In this document: piece by piece, positions 17,173-25,873 of the stretch
Numbering within the stretch: position 1 is the first letter of the stretch
Layout: the number at the start of each line of letters is the position of its first letter
Source of the DNA: Poriferisodalis sp026713105
GTDB taxonomy: Bacteria > Actinomycetota > Acidimicrobiia > Acidimicrobiales > Poriferisodalaceae
Length of the DNA: 64,000 nucleotides
Assembly: GCA_965115995.1 (NCBI GenBank)
Contig: OZ220472.1
Location: 3,534,001 to 3,598,000 of the forward strand
Reading direction: 5' to 3'
The notes under the pieces: generated by a model
Seen by the model: the letters and a program-made list of their open reading frames with translations, nothing else
Database searches by the model: none
What the model was told of the DNA's origin: nothing
Program-made: the position numbers and the translations under genes

Positions 17173-18828
17173 ATGGGATCACTCTTTCGCGGGGGTGTGA
17201 CACGACCGGGCGTGCGGGTGGCGACGCGGCTGGGCGTGCGGGGTGTGACGCGGCTGGGGGTGCGGGGTGTGACACGACCAGGCGTGCGGGTGGTGACACG
17301 ACCGGGGGTGCGGGGTGTGACGCGGCTGGGGGTGCGGGGTGTGACACGACCAGGCGTGCGGGTGGCGGCGCGGCTGGGGGTGCGGGGTGTGACGCGGCTG
17401 GGGGTGCGGGGTGTGACGCGGCTGGGGGTGCGGGGTGTGACACGACTGGGGGTGCGGGTGGTGACGCGGCTGGGCGTGCGGGTGGTGACGCTGGCGGGAG
17501 CGCTGTTGCTGACGGCGAGCTGCCTGACGGCGAGCTGCTCGGCGTCGCCATCGACGATCGAGCTGCCGATCCCGCCGCAGCCGCCTCCTGCCGACGGCTT
17601 CGACGCAGGCGTCTTCACGCTGGGCGTGCTGGTTGACCTGTCAGGCCCCGCCGCCGAGGCGAATCGAGCGGCGCTTGACGGCGTGCAGGCCTATTGGGCC
17701 GGGGTCAACGCCCGTGGCGGCATCGCCCAGCTGTACCCGGTCGAACTGTCGGTCTGGGACGAGAATGCGGTTGTTGCGTCTGATGTCGGCGGGGCGACTG
17801 CTGCGTCTGATGTCGGCGGGGCGGTTGTTGGGTCGGGTGTTGACGTCGCTGCTGCGCGTGAGGGTGGCGATGGCCGCGTCACGCTCGAGGAGTGGGACGT
17901 CGCGGCGCTGGCATACGTGCACAGCGGCTTCGACGCGGCCCAACTGACCGCCGACCTGCCACTGCCCACGGTGCCAGCCGTCGCGACGTTCGCGGGCGAG
18001 GACTTGGACTGGCTGCTCACATCGGCAGCGCCGGTGGAGCTGACCACCGCGGCTCTTCTGGACAGGTTCCGTGCGACCGGCCCTGGTGCGACCTGGTGCG
18101 TCATCGTGGACAGCTCGCCCCTCGGCCGTCAGGTCGCATCAGTGGCCTACGCCGCAGGCGCGGCTCCTGACACAGTGCCGGCAATGCTCGACCTCGACGT
18201 GGGCGAGATCGAGGTGCTCGATCTGGATGCGTCGGTATTCGACATCGCCGACGCGGTCGCCGATCGCCGATGCCGCTACGTGCTGGTCGAGACGGCAGAG
18301 TCGAGAGCGATCGACGTGCTCGATCGGCTGCCGGCGAATCTGACCGTCGTACGTCGCTCTGCATTGGCGGCCGACCACGAGCTGCCCGGGCACGTCGAGT
18401 TGTTCATCGACCCGGCACCGCCCTGGCGGGCGGGCCGATCCGCCGTGATGGATGCCCTCGCAGCGGACTGGTCGAGCCTCGCTGCAGAGGCTCAGCCCGA
18501 CCCGAGGGCACGGGCGGGATGGCTGTCACAGCTCCGGTTGCACGCCCTGCTGGAAGAGGCCGCCGCGGGCGGGGACGTGAGCCGTGAACGGCTGGTCGCG
18601 CTCTCCGGACAGATCGAGCCTGTCGACCCCGATCGCAACACGTTGCCCGGCGTGCCTCGAGTCGGCATGGACATCTCCGAACCCGTCGGCGGCGGTCCGC
18701 TGCGCACGCTCCGCCTGTACGGCCGCAGCGACGTCGGTGCCGACGAGCTCGGACTTCGCCAAGTGCTCGTCGTCGACGTGACGCACCTTGTCGAGGAACT
18801 GCGAGACCGGCTCGGCACCTTGCGCTAG
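17173..18828 (+). CDS. Substrate-binding lipoprotein, type 1 periplasmic-binding fold, with repeat-expanded N-region
   Basis: The mature part resembles branched-chain amino-acid/ANP-receptor-type binding proteins (GVFTLGVLVDLSGPAAEANR, V-Q-A-Y-W-A-G-V-N-A-R-G-G-I) and may bind a ligand outside the membrane. A lipoprotein-like signal (VVTLAGALLLTASCLTASCS) sits at about residues 97-118 counted from ATG 17,173. The ~95 residues before it are a 24-bp tandem repeat (V-T-R-L-G-V-R-G). Each unit contains in-frame GTG codons, so the true start is uncertain and could be any GTG in the array, the last being about 17,470. A second low-complexity stretch, A-S-D-V-G-G, lies near residue 215. No permease is adjacent. 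Confidence 0.6.
   Translation: MGSLFRGGVTRPGVRVATRLGVRGVTRLGVRGVTRPGVRVVTRPGVRGVTRLGVRGVTRPGVRVAARLGVRGVTRLGVRGVTRLGVRGVTRLGVRVVTRLGVRVVTLAGALLLTASCLTASCSASPSTIELPIPPQPPPADGFDAGVFTLGVLVDLSGPAAEANRAALDGVQAYWAGVNARGGIAQLYPVELSVWDENAVVASDVGGATAASDVGGAVVGSGVDVAAAREGGDGRVTLEEWDVAALAYVHSGFDAAQLTADLPLPTVPAVATFAGEDLDWLLTSAAPVELTTAALLDRFRATGPGATWCVIVDSSPLGRQVASVAYAAGAAPDTVPAMLDLDVGEIEVLDLDASVFDIADAVADRRCRYVLVETAESRAIDVLDRLPANLTVVRRSALAADHELPGHVELFIDPAPPWRAGRSAVMDALAADWSSLAAEAQPDPRARAGWLSQLRLHALLEEAAAGGDVSRERLVALSGQIEPVDPDRNTLPGVPRVGMDISEPVGGGPLRTLRLYGRSDVGADELGLRQVLVVDVTHLVEELRDRLGTLR
17193..17490 (+). repeat. 24-bp minisatellite forming the 5' end of a lipoprotein gene
   Basis: About twelve copies of a 24-bp unit close to GTGACGCGGCTGGGGGTGCG plus GGGT, with GGT/GTG and CGG/CGA variants, encoding V-T-R-L/P-G-V-R-G/V. 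Just upstream (17,131-17,190) is a shorter imperfect repeat around GGATCACTGTTCTTGG. Confidence 0.9.
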
Positions 18829-18952
18829 TTGATGACTTGCTCTGTGGTGGTGCTCCTTTCGTGATGTTGCCGTGTGCGTCAGGGCCGCGGATTGGGGTGT
18901 GGGCCGGGGTGTGGGCCGGGCTTCTGGTCGGGGCCCCGGTCAGAAGCCCAGG

Positions 18953-20566
18953 TCAGGGGGCTCTCGGTTGTCGGGTGGGGCGTCGCGACCCGCTGGGTCG
19001 ACGTGTGGTGGTGGGGCGTCGTGAGCCGTTGGGTGGAGGTGTGGTGGTGCAGCGGGCTGTGGTCCACCGATCGGGACCTCGGATGAGCCGGTAGCCGTGC
19101 TCGTGGAGGTGGTGGTGATGGGTGTGGCACAACAGCGCGAGGTTGTCGAGGTCGGTAGGACCGCCATCGGCCCAATGGATGAGGTGGTGGGCGTCGCAGC
19201 GTGAAGGCGGTGCGTGGCAGCCGGGCCATACGCAGTGCTTGTCGCGTGCGATGAGGAGCCGCCGCAGCCGTATGGGCACGGTGCGCCGTGTTCGGCCGAT
19301 GTCGGCCGGTCCGCCACGTCCGCCCAAGATGATGGGGATGATCTCGCTGTCGCATGCGAGACGGCGCACCGTGTCGGGCGCGAGCTCGGTGCCGGCATCG
19401 GTGAGACCCGCTTGGTCGGTGTCGCCTCGCAGTGCGTCGAGGCCGATGAGCACGTTGATCTGCGCTGGGGCGAGCCTCCGCATCGGTTCCCCTGGCTGGG
19501 GGTTGCTGGCGAGCGCCGACTCATCCCCGGGCTCACACTCGCCGACGGATCCCAGAGTGGGGGGAGGTGTTGTGCGCTTGGAATGCGGGTGGTCGGGGCC
19601 CGTGCGGCCAGTGCCGGACCGGCTGGGCGAGACATCGCCGTTCTGCTGTGCGCGTGCAACCAGATCGTCAATGACTTGAGCGTCGTCTTCGGTGAGGGTG
19701 ATGCCGGCGAGCGCGTAGGCGAGGGTGTCGGCGTCGCGTTGGGCGGGCGTGCGCCTGTCGGTGCGGATGCGCTTGTCGGCCTGCCACAGTGCGCGGCGCA
19801 GCGGTTCGAGCACCGCTTCGACGCCGGCGCCCGTTTCAGGATCGAGCCGTGCCCACAGCCGCAGCATTCCGTTGTGGTCGCGGCCCCACCCCGCACCCCG
19901 CTCGGCGCGCTGACGCAGGAACCGCTCGGTGGCCGACTCGACATTGTGCAGTGTCTCGGCCTCGCGAATGTGACGACGGCTGGAGTCGGTGTCGTGCGCC
20001 GCGGCATAGGCGACGAGTTCGGCACGGACCGAATCGGGCACTCGGGCGTCGCACAGTGATTCGGCCTGAACCACATTGATGTCGCCTGCGGACAATGCGT
20101 CGAATACGACGGCGTGCTCGCGGGTCTTGCTCGCAATCCGTCGCAGCCGGCGTGCTTCCCGTTCGGTCACGCCGGTGGCGTCGCGCAGCGTCAGATGCGG
20201 CGTCGCGTCGGGCGCGGCGCCGGTGCTGCTCAGTTCGTCGAGCGCCCCCATCACATCCACCCGGTAGCCCGCCAGCCGGTTCGCCAAGCGTTCGATGCTG
20301 CCGAGCACGTCGACCAACTCGTCGCGGCACAGCGCCGCGAGCTCACGATGGTCCAACCGTTGCAACCCGAGCATCCCCGGCTGAGGTGCGGAACGGCCGC
20401 CACGGTTGAGGGCTTCGGCGCCGGCCGCAGAGATGGCGCCGTTGTCGGGCGTGTCGCCACCGGTGAGCGCCTCAGCGGCTACGGCTGCGTTTTCGTCTGC
20501 GTCAGTGCCTACGACACAGCTCGCCTCAGGGGCGCTGTCCGAACCGCTTCTCGACATGTGCACCAC
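18953..20566 (-). CDS. DUF222 / HNH endonuclease domain protein (13E12-type), copy 1
   Basis: 537 residues. The N-terminal DUF222 region (R-L-D-H-R-E-L-A-A-L-C-R-D-E-L through residue ~330) is followed by the HNH nuclease module: R-D-K-H-C-V-W-P-G-C, C-D-A-H-H-L-I-H-W-A-D-G-G-P-T-D-L-D-N-L-A-L-L-C-H-T-H-H. The paired cysteines and His-Asn-His are intact. Such genes are multicopy in actinobacteria; their biological role is unclear and mobility or DNA repair have been suggested. The C-terminal 40 residues are a Thr/Arg/Pro repeat. M4 (20,557) is an alternative start. The 124 bp downstream (18,829-18,952) is a G-rich GTGTGGGCCGGG-type repeat. Confidence 0.85.
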   Translation of the reverse strand: MVHMSRSGSDSAPEASCVVGTDADENAAVAAEALTGGDTPDNGAISAAGAEALNRGGRSAPQPGMLGLQRLDHRELAALCRDELVDVLGSIERLANRLAGYRVDVMGALDELSSTGAAPDATPHLTLRDATGVTEREARRLRRIASKTREHAVVFDALSAGDINVVQAESLCDARVPDSVRAELVAYAAAHDTDSSRRHIREAETLHNVESATERFLRQRAERGAGWGRDHNGMLRLWARLDPETGAGVEAVLEPLRRALWQADKRIRTDRRTPAQRDADTLAYALAGITLTEDDAQVIDDLVARAQQNGDVSPSRSGTGRTGPDHPHSKRTTPPPTLGSVGECEPGDESALASNPQPGEPMRRLAPAQINVLIGLDALRGDTDQAGLTDAGTELAPDTVRRLACDSEIIPIILGGRGGPADIGRTRRTVPIRLRRLLIARDKHCVWPGCHAPPSRCDAHHLIHWADGGPTDLDNLALLCHTHHHHLHEHGYRLIRGPDRWTTARCTTTPPPNGSRRPTTTRRPSGSRRPTRQPRAP

Positions 20567-20637
20567 CGTAGGACCGGGGTGTCATACGAACAAATGAAAT
20601 AAGTTGAAAAATGTGATTATTCAGCGCGAGTGCAGGC

Positions 20638-21423
20638 TCAGCGCACCGGCACGCCCAGCAGTTCGCCGGCGACGGCCCGCACCTGGCGGTCACGATCCTC
20701 CAGCGCTGCTTGCACAGCGGCGGCGGCACGTTCATCGTCGAACTGAAACAGGCCGAGCAGCGCCCGGCGACGGATCTGGGGCCGGTCGTCCATGGCAGCG
20801 AGCAGCGCCTCGAATGCCATGCCTCGAGCGGCCTCGTGCCGCGCGCCCGCGGTCAACTTCGGATCCGCTGCGGCTTCGTGCGGCGCGCCCGCGGTCAACT
20901 TCGGATCCGCTGCGGCATCGTGGTGCGCTTCCGGCTCCGATTCCGAGACGGCCGCAGCATCGGAAGGCGCATCCGCCCCGGCATCCAAGCCTGCGGCAAT
21001 CGCGCCGAGCGCAGCGACGGCACTCTCGCGGCACAGCGGATCGTCGTGGCCGGCCGCGACCCGACACAGCTCGCCGACAGGTCGGGGATCTTGGTCACTC
21101 TCGCCGAGAGCGGCGGCCACCGCGTCGACGACCGATGCATCCGGATCGCTCAGCAGGTCCACCAGCTCGACCTCGGGCGGTGCCAGCTCCGCAGCCCGGC
21201 ATCGCACCGCTGCAGCCTCGTCGACCAGCGCCCGCCTGATCTGGCCTGCTCCGAGCGCATCGCAGCGAGCCAGCGCGCCGAGTGCCGCCGACCGCACGCC
21301 CGCATCGTCGTCATCCAGCAGCATCTCCGCGGCTGCCGCCTCGCCTCGATATCCCGCCACCACCGCATCCAGCCTGCGGGCGTAGGCCTCGCCCGCCGTC
21401 GTGACTTCCTCTTCGCGGGTCAT
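20638..21423 (-). CDS. HEAT-repeat protein
   Basis: 261 residues of helical repeats of the HEAT/PBS-lyase type: A-E-M-L-L-D-D-D-D-A-G-V-R-S-A-A-L-G-A-L, L-S-D-P-D-A-S-V-V-D-A-V-A-A-A-L-G and L-E-D-R-D-R-Q-V-R-A-V-A-G-E-L-L-G. Such proteins act as scaffolds, but no partner is visible. The middle (residues ~160-195) holds a recent 45-bp duplication (20,850-20,935) encoding A-A-D-P-K-L-T-A-G-A-x-H-E twice. No signal peptide, so cytoplasmic. Confidence 0.7.
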   Translation of the reverse strand: MTREEEVTTAGEAYARRLDAVVAGYRGEAAAAEMLLDDDDAGVRSAALGALARCDALGAGQIRRALVDEAAAVRCRAAELAPPEVELVDLLSDPDASVVDAVAAALGESDQDPRPVGELCRVAAGHDDPLCRESAVAALGAIAAGLDAGADAPSDAAAVSESEPEAHHDAAADPKLTAGAPHEAAADPKLTAGARHEAARGMAFEALLAAMDDRPQIRRRALLGLFQFDDERAAAAVQAALEDRDRQVRAVAGELLGVPVR

Positions 21424-21486
21424 CGCGGCGCTGCCTCGCCGGCGGAGTTCGTCTCACGATGGCCTGACCCGGCGTCGACAGCCCAG

Positions 21487-21665
21487 CCGCCAGCAGCCTC
21501 GCTGCCAGCAGCCCAGCCGCCAGCAGAACCGCCTCCAGCAGCCTCGCTGCCAGCAGCCCAGCCGCCAGCTGAACCGCCGCCAGCCGAACCGCCGCCAGCT
21601 GAACCGCTGCCCGCAGCCTCGCTGCCAGCAGCCCAGCCGCCAGCAGAACCGCCTCCAGCGGCCCC
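21487..21665. repeat. GC-rich CAGCAGCC-type minisatellite
   Basis: The 256-bp gap between the HEAT gene and the small membrane protein consists mainly of shuffled 15-bp units built on CAGCCGCCAGCAGAA, CAGCCTCGCTGCCAG and CAGCAGCC. All frames are open because the unit length is a multiple of three; I do not take this as evidence of coding. Confidence 0.8.
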
Positions 21666-21679
21666 GCCGTCTTGCCTGC

Positions 21680-21844
21680 TCACCCGATGAGCGCTTCGAG
21701 CACCAGCGCCCCCACCGCGGCGCCGACCACCACCAGTGCCACGAGCGCCACCACGCAGATCGCGGTGAACGCCCCCAACCCGATCACCGCAACCAGCTTG
21801 CGCCAGATCGCGGTCGGCTTGTACGGCCAGCGCCCTGACTCCAT
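21680..21844 (-). CDS. Small single-helix membrane protein
   Basis: A 54-residue protein beginning M-E-S-G-R-W-P-Y-K-P-T-A-I-W-R-K, then one long hydrophobic segment (LVAVIGLGAFTAICVVALVALVVVG). The basic juxtamembrane N-terminus followed by a single helix suggests an inner-membrane protein with the N-terminus inside. It is short and has no known motif, but the sequence is not low complexity, unlike everything around it. The start is ATG 21,844. The frame is open further upstream through a 68-bp repeat, which is unlikely to be coding. Confidence 0.5.
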   Translation of the reverse strand: MESGRWPYKPTAIWRKLVAVIGLGAFTAICVVALVALVVVGAAVGALVLEALIG

Positions 21845-21855
21845 GCGTCCAATAT

Positions 21856-22018
21856 GGCGCATCGGCGACCCGACCGCGCGTGCCCCGGGTGGGGGCCATG
21901 CCAGGTGGTGTGACTTTGTGGCTGGCGCATCGGCGACCCGACCGCGCGTGCCCCGGGTGGGGGCCATGCCAGGTGGTGTGCCTTTGTGGCTGGTGTGTTC
22001 GGCGGTGTGACCGCGCGT
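21856..22018. repeat. 68-bp tandem repeat between divergent genes
   Basis: Two nearly identical 68-bp units (21,856-21,923 and 21,924-21,991; one base differs near the end, tgAct/tgCct) and a degenerate third to about 22,018. Each contains GCGCGTGCCCCGGGTGGGGG. The array fills the space between the small membrane protein (minus) and the PDZ-Lon protease (plus), where both promoters should be. Confidence 0.88.
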
Positions 22019-22034
22019 GGCGGCGGTGGGGTGC

Positions 22035-23396
22035 ATGGCACGCTGTGCGCCTGTGACCGACGCGTCCGGCCGCCCGCCGCCAGACGATCCCGACGACCGA
22101 CCCCCCGAGGACGAGGCTGATCTCGGCTGGCGCGCCCTCGCAGGATCGCTCGACGACCTCGGCTTCGCCCCGCGAGCAGCCAGGGAAGCCGCCGCCGACT
22201 CGGGTCCGACCGGCCCCGCCGCTGCCGACCCTGCCGCCGGCCATGCCGATCCCGACGCCGACCCTGCCGCCGATCCCGCCGACCCGTACGCCGATCCCGC
22301 CGGCCCGACCGACCCCGACCCCGTCAACCCCACCGACGCCGCCGACCCGTACGCCGATCCCGACGCCACCGCATCAGGCCACCCGCGCGCCCTGCAGTTC
22401 TCGCGCGGCGCCATCGGCCTCATCATCACCATGCTCGTCCTGACCGTCCTCATCGGCGGCGGCTTCAGCTACCAGCTCTACGACAAAGCAGTCATCGCCC
22501 CGGGCGCCACGGCCGACATCGAGGGATTCGTCGACGTCGCGGACCACCCGGCCTACGCCTCCGACGCCTCCATCTCCCTCGTCAGCGTCCGCACCAGCTT
22601 CGCCCCGTCGCTGTTCGAGGTGATCGGCGGCTGGCTCGACGGCGCCCTCGAGGTCGTCGACCTCGAAGACATCCTCGGCGAGCGCACGGTCGCCGAGAAC
22701 CGTGAGGCCGGGCGCCTCCAGATGGACCAGTCCACCCAGATCGCCGTGGCCGTCGCACTCGAGCACCTGGGCTACGAGATCATGTCGCCGATCGGTGCCC
22801 GCATCGAGCGGATCGTGGTCGATGCCCCCGCCCACGAAGCCCTCCACATCGGCGACATCGTCCAACGGGTCGACGGCACCGCCATCACCACGGCCAAGCA
22901 GTTCTCCGACACCATCAAGGCCAACGAACCGGGCGCCGAAGCCACGCTCACCGCCCTCGACCCCGACGGTCAACTCCGCGACGTCACCGTCACCTTGGCC
23001 GATCGTGACGGCGTCGCCCTGCTCGGCGTACTCGTTACCACGCATGTCGAGTTCGAAGAGCTCCCCATCGACGTGACCCTCAACATCGAGAACATCGGCG
23101 GCCCCTCTGCAGGCCTGGCGTTCACGCTGTCGGTCATCGACGCCCTTACACCCGAACCCCTCACCGGCAATCTGGACATCGCCGCCACCGGCACCATCCA
23201 CCACGACGGCACCGTCGGCCCTATCGGCGGCGTCCCCCAGAAGTCGCACGCCGTCGTCCGAGCCGGCACCGACCTGTTCCTGGTGCCCGCATCGCAGGTC
23301 GACGAAGCCACCGCCGTTGCCGAGCCGTCCGTTGCCGTCGTCGGGGTGGAGACGCTCGAAGACGCCCTCGCCGCCATCGAGGCCCATCAGTCCTGA
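22035..23396 (+). CDS. Membrane-anchored PDZ-Lon (S16) serine protease
   Basis: About 453 residues. An acidic, Asp/Pro/Ala-rich cytoplasmic N-terminus (residues 1-115, with P-A-D-P-Y-A-D repeats) is followed by one membrane helix (GAIGLIITMLVLTVLIGGGF). A PDZ domain (P-A-H-E-A-L-H-I-G-D-I-V-Q-R-V-D-G) and a Lon-type protease domain come next. The Lon Ser-Lys dyad is visible as Ser in G-G-P-S-A-G-L-A-F and Lys in G-G-V-P-Q-K-S-H-A-V. The architecture matches the YlbL/SdrC-type family conserved in Gram-positive bacteria. GTG 22,053 is an alternative start. Confidence 0.85.
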   Translation: MARCAPVTDASGRPPPDDPDDRPPEDEADLGWRALAGSLDDLGFAPRAAREAAADSGPTGPAAADPAAGHADPDADPAADPADPYADPAGPTDPDPVNPTDAADPYADPDATASGHPRALQFSRGAIGLIITMLVLTVLIGGGFSYQLYDKAVIAPGATADIEGFVDVADHPAYASDASISLVSVRTSFAPSLFEVIGGWLDGALEVVDLEDILGERTVAENREAGRLQMDQSTQIAVAVALEHLGYEIMSPIGARIERIVVDAPAHEALHIGDIVQRVDGTAITTAKQFSDTIKANEPGAEATLTALDPDGQLRDVTVTLADRDGVALLGVLVTTHVEFEELPIDVTLNIENIGGPSAGLAFTLSVIDALTPEPLTGNLDIAATGTIHHDGTVGPIGGVPQKSHAVVRAGTDLFLVPASQVDEATAVAEPSVAVVGVETLEDALAAIEAHQS

Positions 23397-23629
23397 CCAG
23401 CCGGCCGGCTGACCGGCTGACCGGCCGAGCCCACGCCGCGTCCATGCCTGCGTCAGACGGAAGATTCAGTTGTCGTACCCCTCCTTTCATGAGTAATCGG
23501 AAGACTTGATTCCTGTGAGATGACACCACAGGGGTGTGACACGAAGGCGCCGATCTGCTCGGGTTGATTCCGCTCTCGATAGCTCCGCCACGGTGTCGTT
23601 CGGTCGGTAGAGCCGCCGAGCACACCGCC

Positions 23630-24304
23630 TCACGGCACGACTGAGCTCCGCTCCGGTTCGAATCTCGCCTCGAGGCGGGCGAGGCGCCCGGTGTGATCGA
23701 GCAATGTGGCGTTTATCTCGCGGAGCTCTGTCCGCATCTCGGTGCGCAGGTCGCCCATCTCGGTGCGGAGCCCGGCTTCGAGGGTGTCGATGCGGTCCCC
23801 GAGGCCTCGGTCCAGGGTGTCGATGCGGTCCCCGAGGCTTCGGTCCAGGGTGTCGATGCGGTCCCCGAGGCTTCGGTCCAGGGTGTCGATGCGGTCCCCG
23901 AGGCTTCGGTCCAGGGTGTCGATGCGGGCGCTCTGGGTGTCGATGCGGGTGCTGAGGCTTCGGTCCAGGTTGTCGATGCGGTCCCCGAGGCTCTCGATGC
24001 TGTTGCCGAGTGAGTTGAACTGCCACATCAGCGACGCAGTCAGCAGGCCGCCGACCACCGTGATGATTGCGGCCGTGAGTGCCCCGGGGCGATCCCGGCG
24101 ATCGATTCGCGAGCGCACCCTCGAGCGCTTGCTGGAGCGCTGTGCGGTCTGCGGCTCAGGCTGCGAAGCGCCGGCCGGCCTTGAGGCACCGGCCAGCGGC
24201 GAGTCGCTCCCAGGCTCGGGCAGAACAGCGCCCACTGTGGCAGATGCGGCGTCTGGCTCGGCTGGTGGGCTCATGGCGGCGGTCGGTTCGACTGAGGTGG
24301 GCAT
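23630..24304 (-). CDS. Membrane-anchored coiled-coil protein with 11-residue repeats
   Basis: 224 residues from ATG 24,304. A Pro/Ala/Ser-rich N-terminus and a basic patch (S-S-K-R-S-R-V-R-S-R) precede one membrane helix (GALTAAIITVVGGLLTASLM). An extended coiled coil follows, with near-perfect hendecads D-R-S-L-G-D-R-I-D-T-L encoded by a 33-bp tandem repeat at about 23,790-23,960. The end (L-D-H-T-G-R-L-A-R-L-E-A-R-F) resembles the third such gene at 39,629. It lacks enzymatic motifs; a structural or partner-binding role is inferred. The 233 bp downstream (23,397-23,629) hold nothing I recognise. Confidence 0.65.
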   Translation of the reverse strand: MPTSVEPTAAMSPPAEPDAASATVGAVLPEPGSDSPLAGASRPAGASQPEPQTAQRSSKRSRVRSRIDRRDRPGALTAAIITVVGGLLTASLMWQFNSLGNSIESLGDRIDNLDRSLSTRIDTQSARIDTLDRSLGDRIDTLDRSLGDRIDTLDRSLGDRIDTLDRGLGDRIDTLEAGLRTEMGDLRTEMRTELREINATLLDHTGRLARLEARFEPERSSVVP

Positions 24305-24440
24305 CGGGCCTCGCTCCGGATCGCGGCGCAACAAAGCGCACGTGTGGTTTCAGATCGACCGCCGCATCAGCCGGGCAGCGAGGCACACCCAACATAACCG
24401 GCCCCGCCCCCCGCACATGCACGAATTTCATGCCAACCAC
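24275..24440. repeat. Dispersed ~150-bp repeat, copy 1 (5' region of the coiled-coil gene)
   Basis: This stretch, covering the first codons and upstream region of the coiled-coil gene, is repeated with about 80-85% identity at 45,030-45,200. Both contain GCGGCGCAACAAAGCGCACG and a block around CGCATCAGCCGGGCAGCGAG. It probably carries the promoter. The remaining gap to 24,598 shows nothing else. Confidence 0.75.
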
Positions 24441-24598
24441 ACGCAGACTGCATACAAAACGAGCGATGCGACGTGTGCGGCGTACGAGCCCTGCGGGCCG
24501 GACAAGCAGAGCACTGCACGGTGAGGGCAGAACCACCCGGCTGCTCTCACGTGCAGTGAGCCGGTCCCAAGGCCGCTGTCGCTGGAGGTGCCGTCTGG

Positions 24599-24979
24599 TC
24601 AGCCGCGCAGCCACTCGGTGATGGCCACGACTGCTGAGAGCGCCACCACGATCTCGATCGGCAGCGCGACGGAGATCCACCGCAGGCGCCGGTCCAGCGC
24701 CGTGCGGTCCGCCTCGCGTTGCGCTGCCGCTGCTTTGCGATCCGCCTCGCGCTGCGCTGCCGCTGCTTCGCGGTCCGCCTCGCGCTGCGCAGCCATGGTC
24801 AGCGCGAACGCAGAGAACTCCGCCGCGAGCACTGTCTCGAGGTGCTGCTTGGTGACCAGGTCCGGCAATGGCGCGGGGGTCAAGCACGACATCACGTACT
24901 CCGCGAGCGGCTCGTCGGTCTGCTCACGCAGCCAAGCGTAGAGCCGAGATCGATCTTCTTCAGACAAGGCGGTCTCCAC
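24599..24979 (-). CDS. Small coiled-coil membrane protein with AQREADR repeats
   Basis: About 126 residues from GTG 24,979. The N-terminal part (S-E-E-D-R-S-R-L-Y-A-W-L-R-E-Q) is followed by D-L-V-T-K-Q-H-L-E-T-V-L-A-A-E-F and three copies of A-A-Q-R-E-A-D-R (33-bp DNA repeat). A C-terminal membrane helix (ISVALPIEIVVALSAVVAI) ends the protein. The domain order resembles small mitochondrial/bacterial CCDC90-like (DUF1640) proteins. A clear paralogue with an internal stop lies at 35,419. Function unknown. Confidence 0.6.
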   Translation of the reverse strand: METALSEEDRSRLYAWLREQTDEPLAEYVMSCLTPAPLPDLVTKQHLETVLAAEFSAFALTMAAQREADREAAAAQREADRKAAAAQREADRTALDRRLRWISVALPIEIVVALSAVVAITEWLRG

Positions 24980-25222
24980 ACGGCGGCAGCGAATTGTCCG
25001 ACACCGTAGAAGGCACCAGTCTGAGGCCAAAATGAATTTCAGTTCATTTGATTGCTTGCCAGGCCGATGGCCCCGCCAACCGACCCAACCGAACTTGGCT
25101 CGGGGCTACCTCCTAGCCGAGGGCTGGGATGTGAGAACCCGTGGCCGTAATCTGCTGGTCGGCGGCGCAGTCAGCAGGCCGTTCGCTGCTCGGGGCGTCC
25201 ATCCGGTGCTGCTGTCTCCGCA

Positions 25223-25630
25223 TTACTGCCGCGCCAACCCTGCAGAACCGCCGAGCACGTCGATCCGGCGAGCGGTGGCGACGGTCGCGAGCTTGGTGTC
25301 GAAGGTGGCCAGGGCGCGGGCGTCGTGGCGCAGCGCGGTGTCGAGGACGATGGTGTCGGGCAAGCGCAGCCCAGTCTCGGCTCGCAGTGCCGCCCAGCGC
25401 AGCGGTGCATCGTGGTCGATGTCGGGTATCTCGAATGCGGCCCGCAGCGCAGCGGCTGAATCTTCGAGGACGCCGAGCTGGGCCGGGGCGGCCAGGCACT
25501 CGGCCAGCGTCACCGGGTGGAGCAGGGCATCTTCGTTGCCGATCTGGCGGTGGATGGCCACTGCCTGCTGGTGGTAGTCGTCAGCAGGGTCTCGAAGCGC
25601 AACAACCCAGCTCGCATCCGCAACAATCAC
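25223..25630 (-). CDS. vapC: PIN-domain ribonuclease toxin, VapC-like
   Basis: 135 residues. The four acidic PIN residues are visible: Asp in V-A-D-A-S-W-V-V, Glu in L-A-E-C-L-A-A-P, Asp in R-L-P-D-T-I-V-L-D, and Asp in A-T-F-D-T-K-L-A. PIN toxins cut tRNA or rRNA when the antitoxin is degraded. GTG 25,630 overlaps the antitoxin stop, the usual vapBC arrangement. Confidence 0.88.
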   Translation of the reverse strand: MIVADASWVVALRDPADDYHQQAVAIHRQIGNEDALLHPVTLAECLAAPAQLGVLEDSAAALRAAFEIPDIDHDAPLRWAALRAETGLRLPDTIVLDTALRHDARALATFDTKLATVATARRIDVLGGSAGLARQ

Positions 25631-25866
25631 GCGGGCCAGTCCTGGGAGCGTTCGTAGAGCTCTGCGGAGCCGGCGAGCGAGCCGATCAGCCCGGCACGTG
25701 CGCTGGCCCGTGACGATGGCGACCGTCCCGCCGCCGCCCAGTCCAAGATGATGCAGCGGATCAGCTGGGACCGCGGCACGTTGCCCCACCGCAGCGCAGC
25801 TTCGTCGAGGATGATGGTGATGTCGTCGGTCTCGGTGACGGGGTGGCGAGGCCGCGTGGTCGGCAT
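25627..25866 (-). CDS. vapB: VapB-like antitoxin
   Basis: A 79-residue protein upstream of and overlapping vapC. The N-terminus contains D-D-I-T-I-I-L-D-E-A-A-L-R-W-G-N-V-P-R-S, a strand followed by a helix as in ribbon-helix-helix DNA-binding antitoxins. The C-terminus (S-A-E-L-Y-E-R-S-Q-D-W) would wrap the toxin. The assignment rests mainly on synteny with the PIN gene. Confidence 0.7.
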   Translation of the reverse strand: MPTTRPRHPVTETDDITIILDEAALRWGNVPRSQLIRCIILDWAAAGRSPSSRASARAGLIGSLAGSAELYERSQDWPA

Positions 25867-25873
25867 GCGGAAA

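Noticed and set aside
21420..22244. Long minus-strand frames through the CAGCAGCC repeat and the 5' part of the PDZ-Lon gene
   Set aside because: Composition follows the repeat and the protease gene's complement. Only the 54-residue membrane protein inside looks like protein.
23790..23960. Possible CRISPR-like array of 33-bp units
   Set aside because: There are no spacers. The units are directly tandem and encode coiled-coil hendecads.
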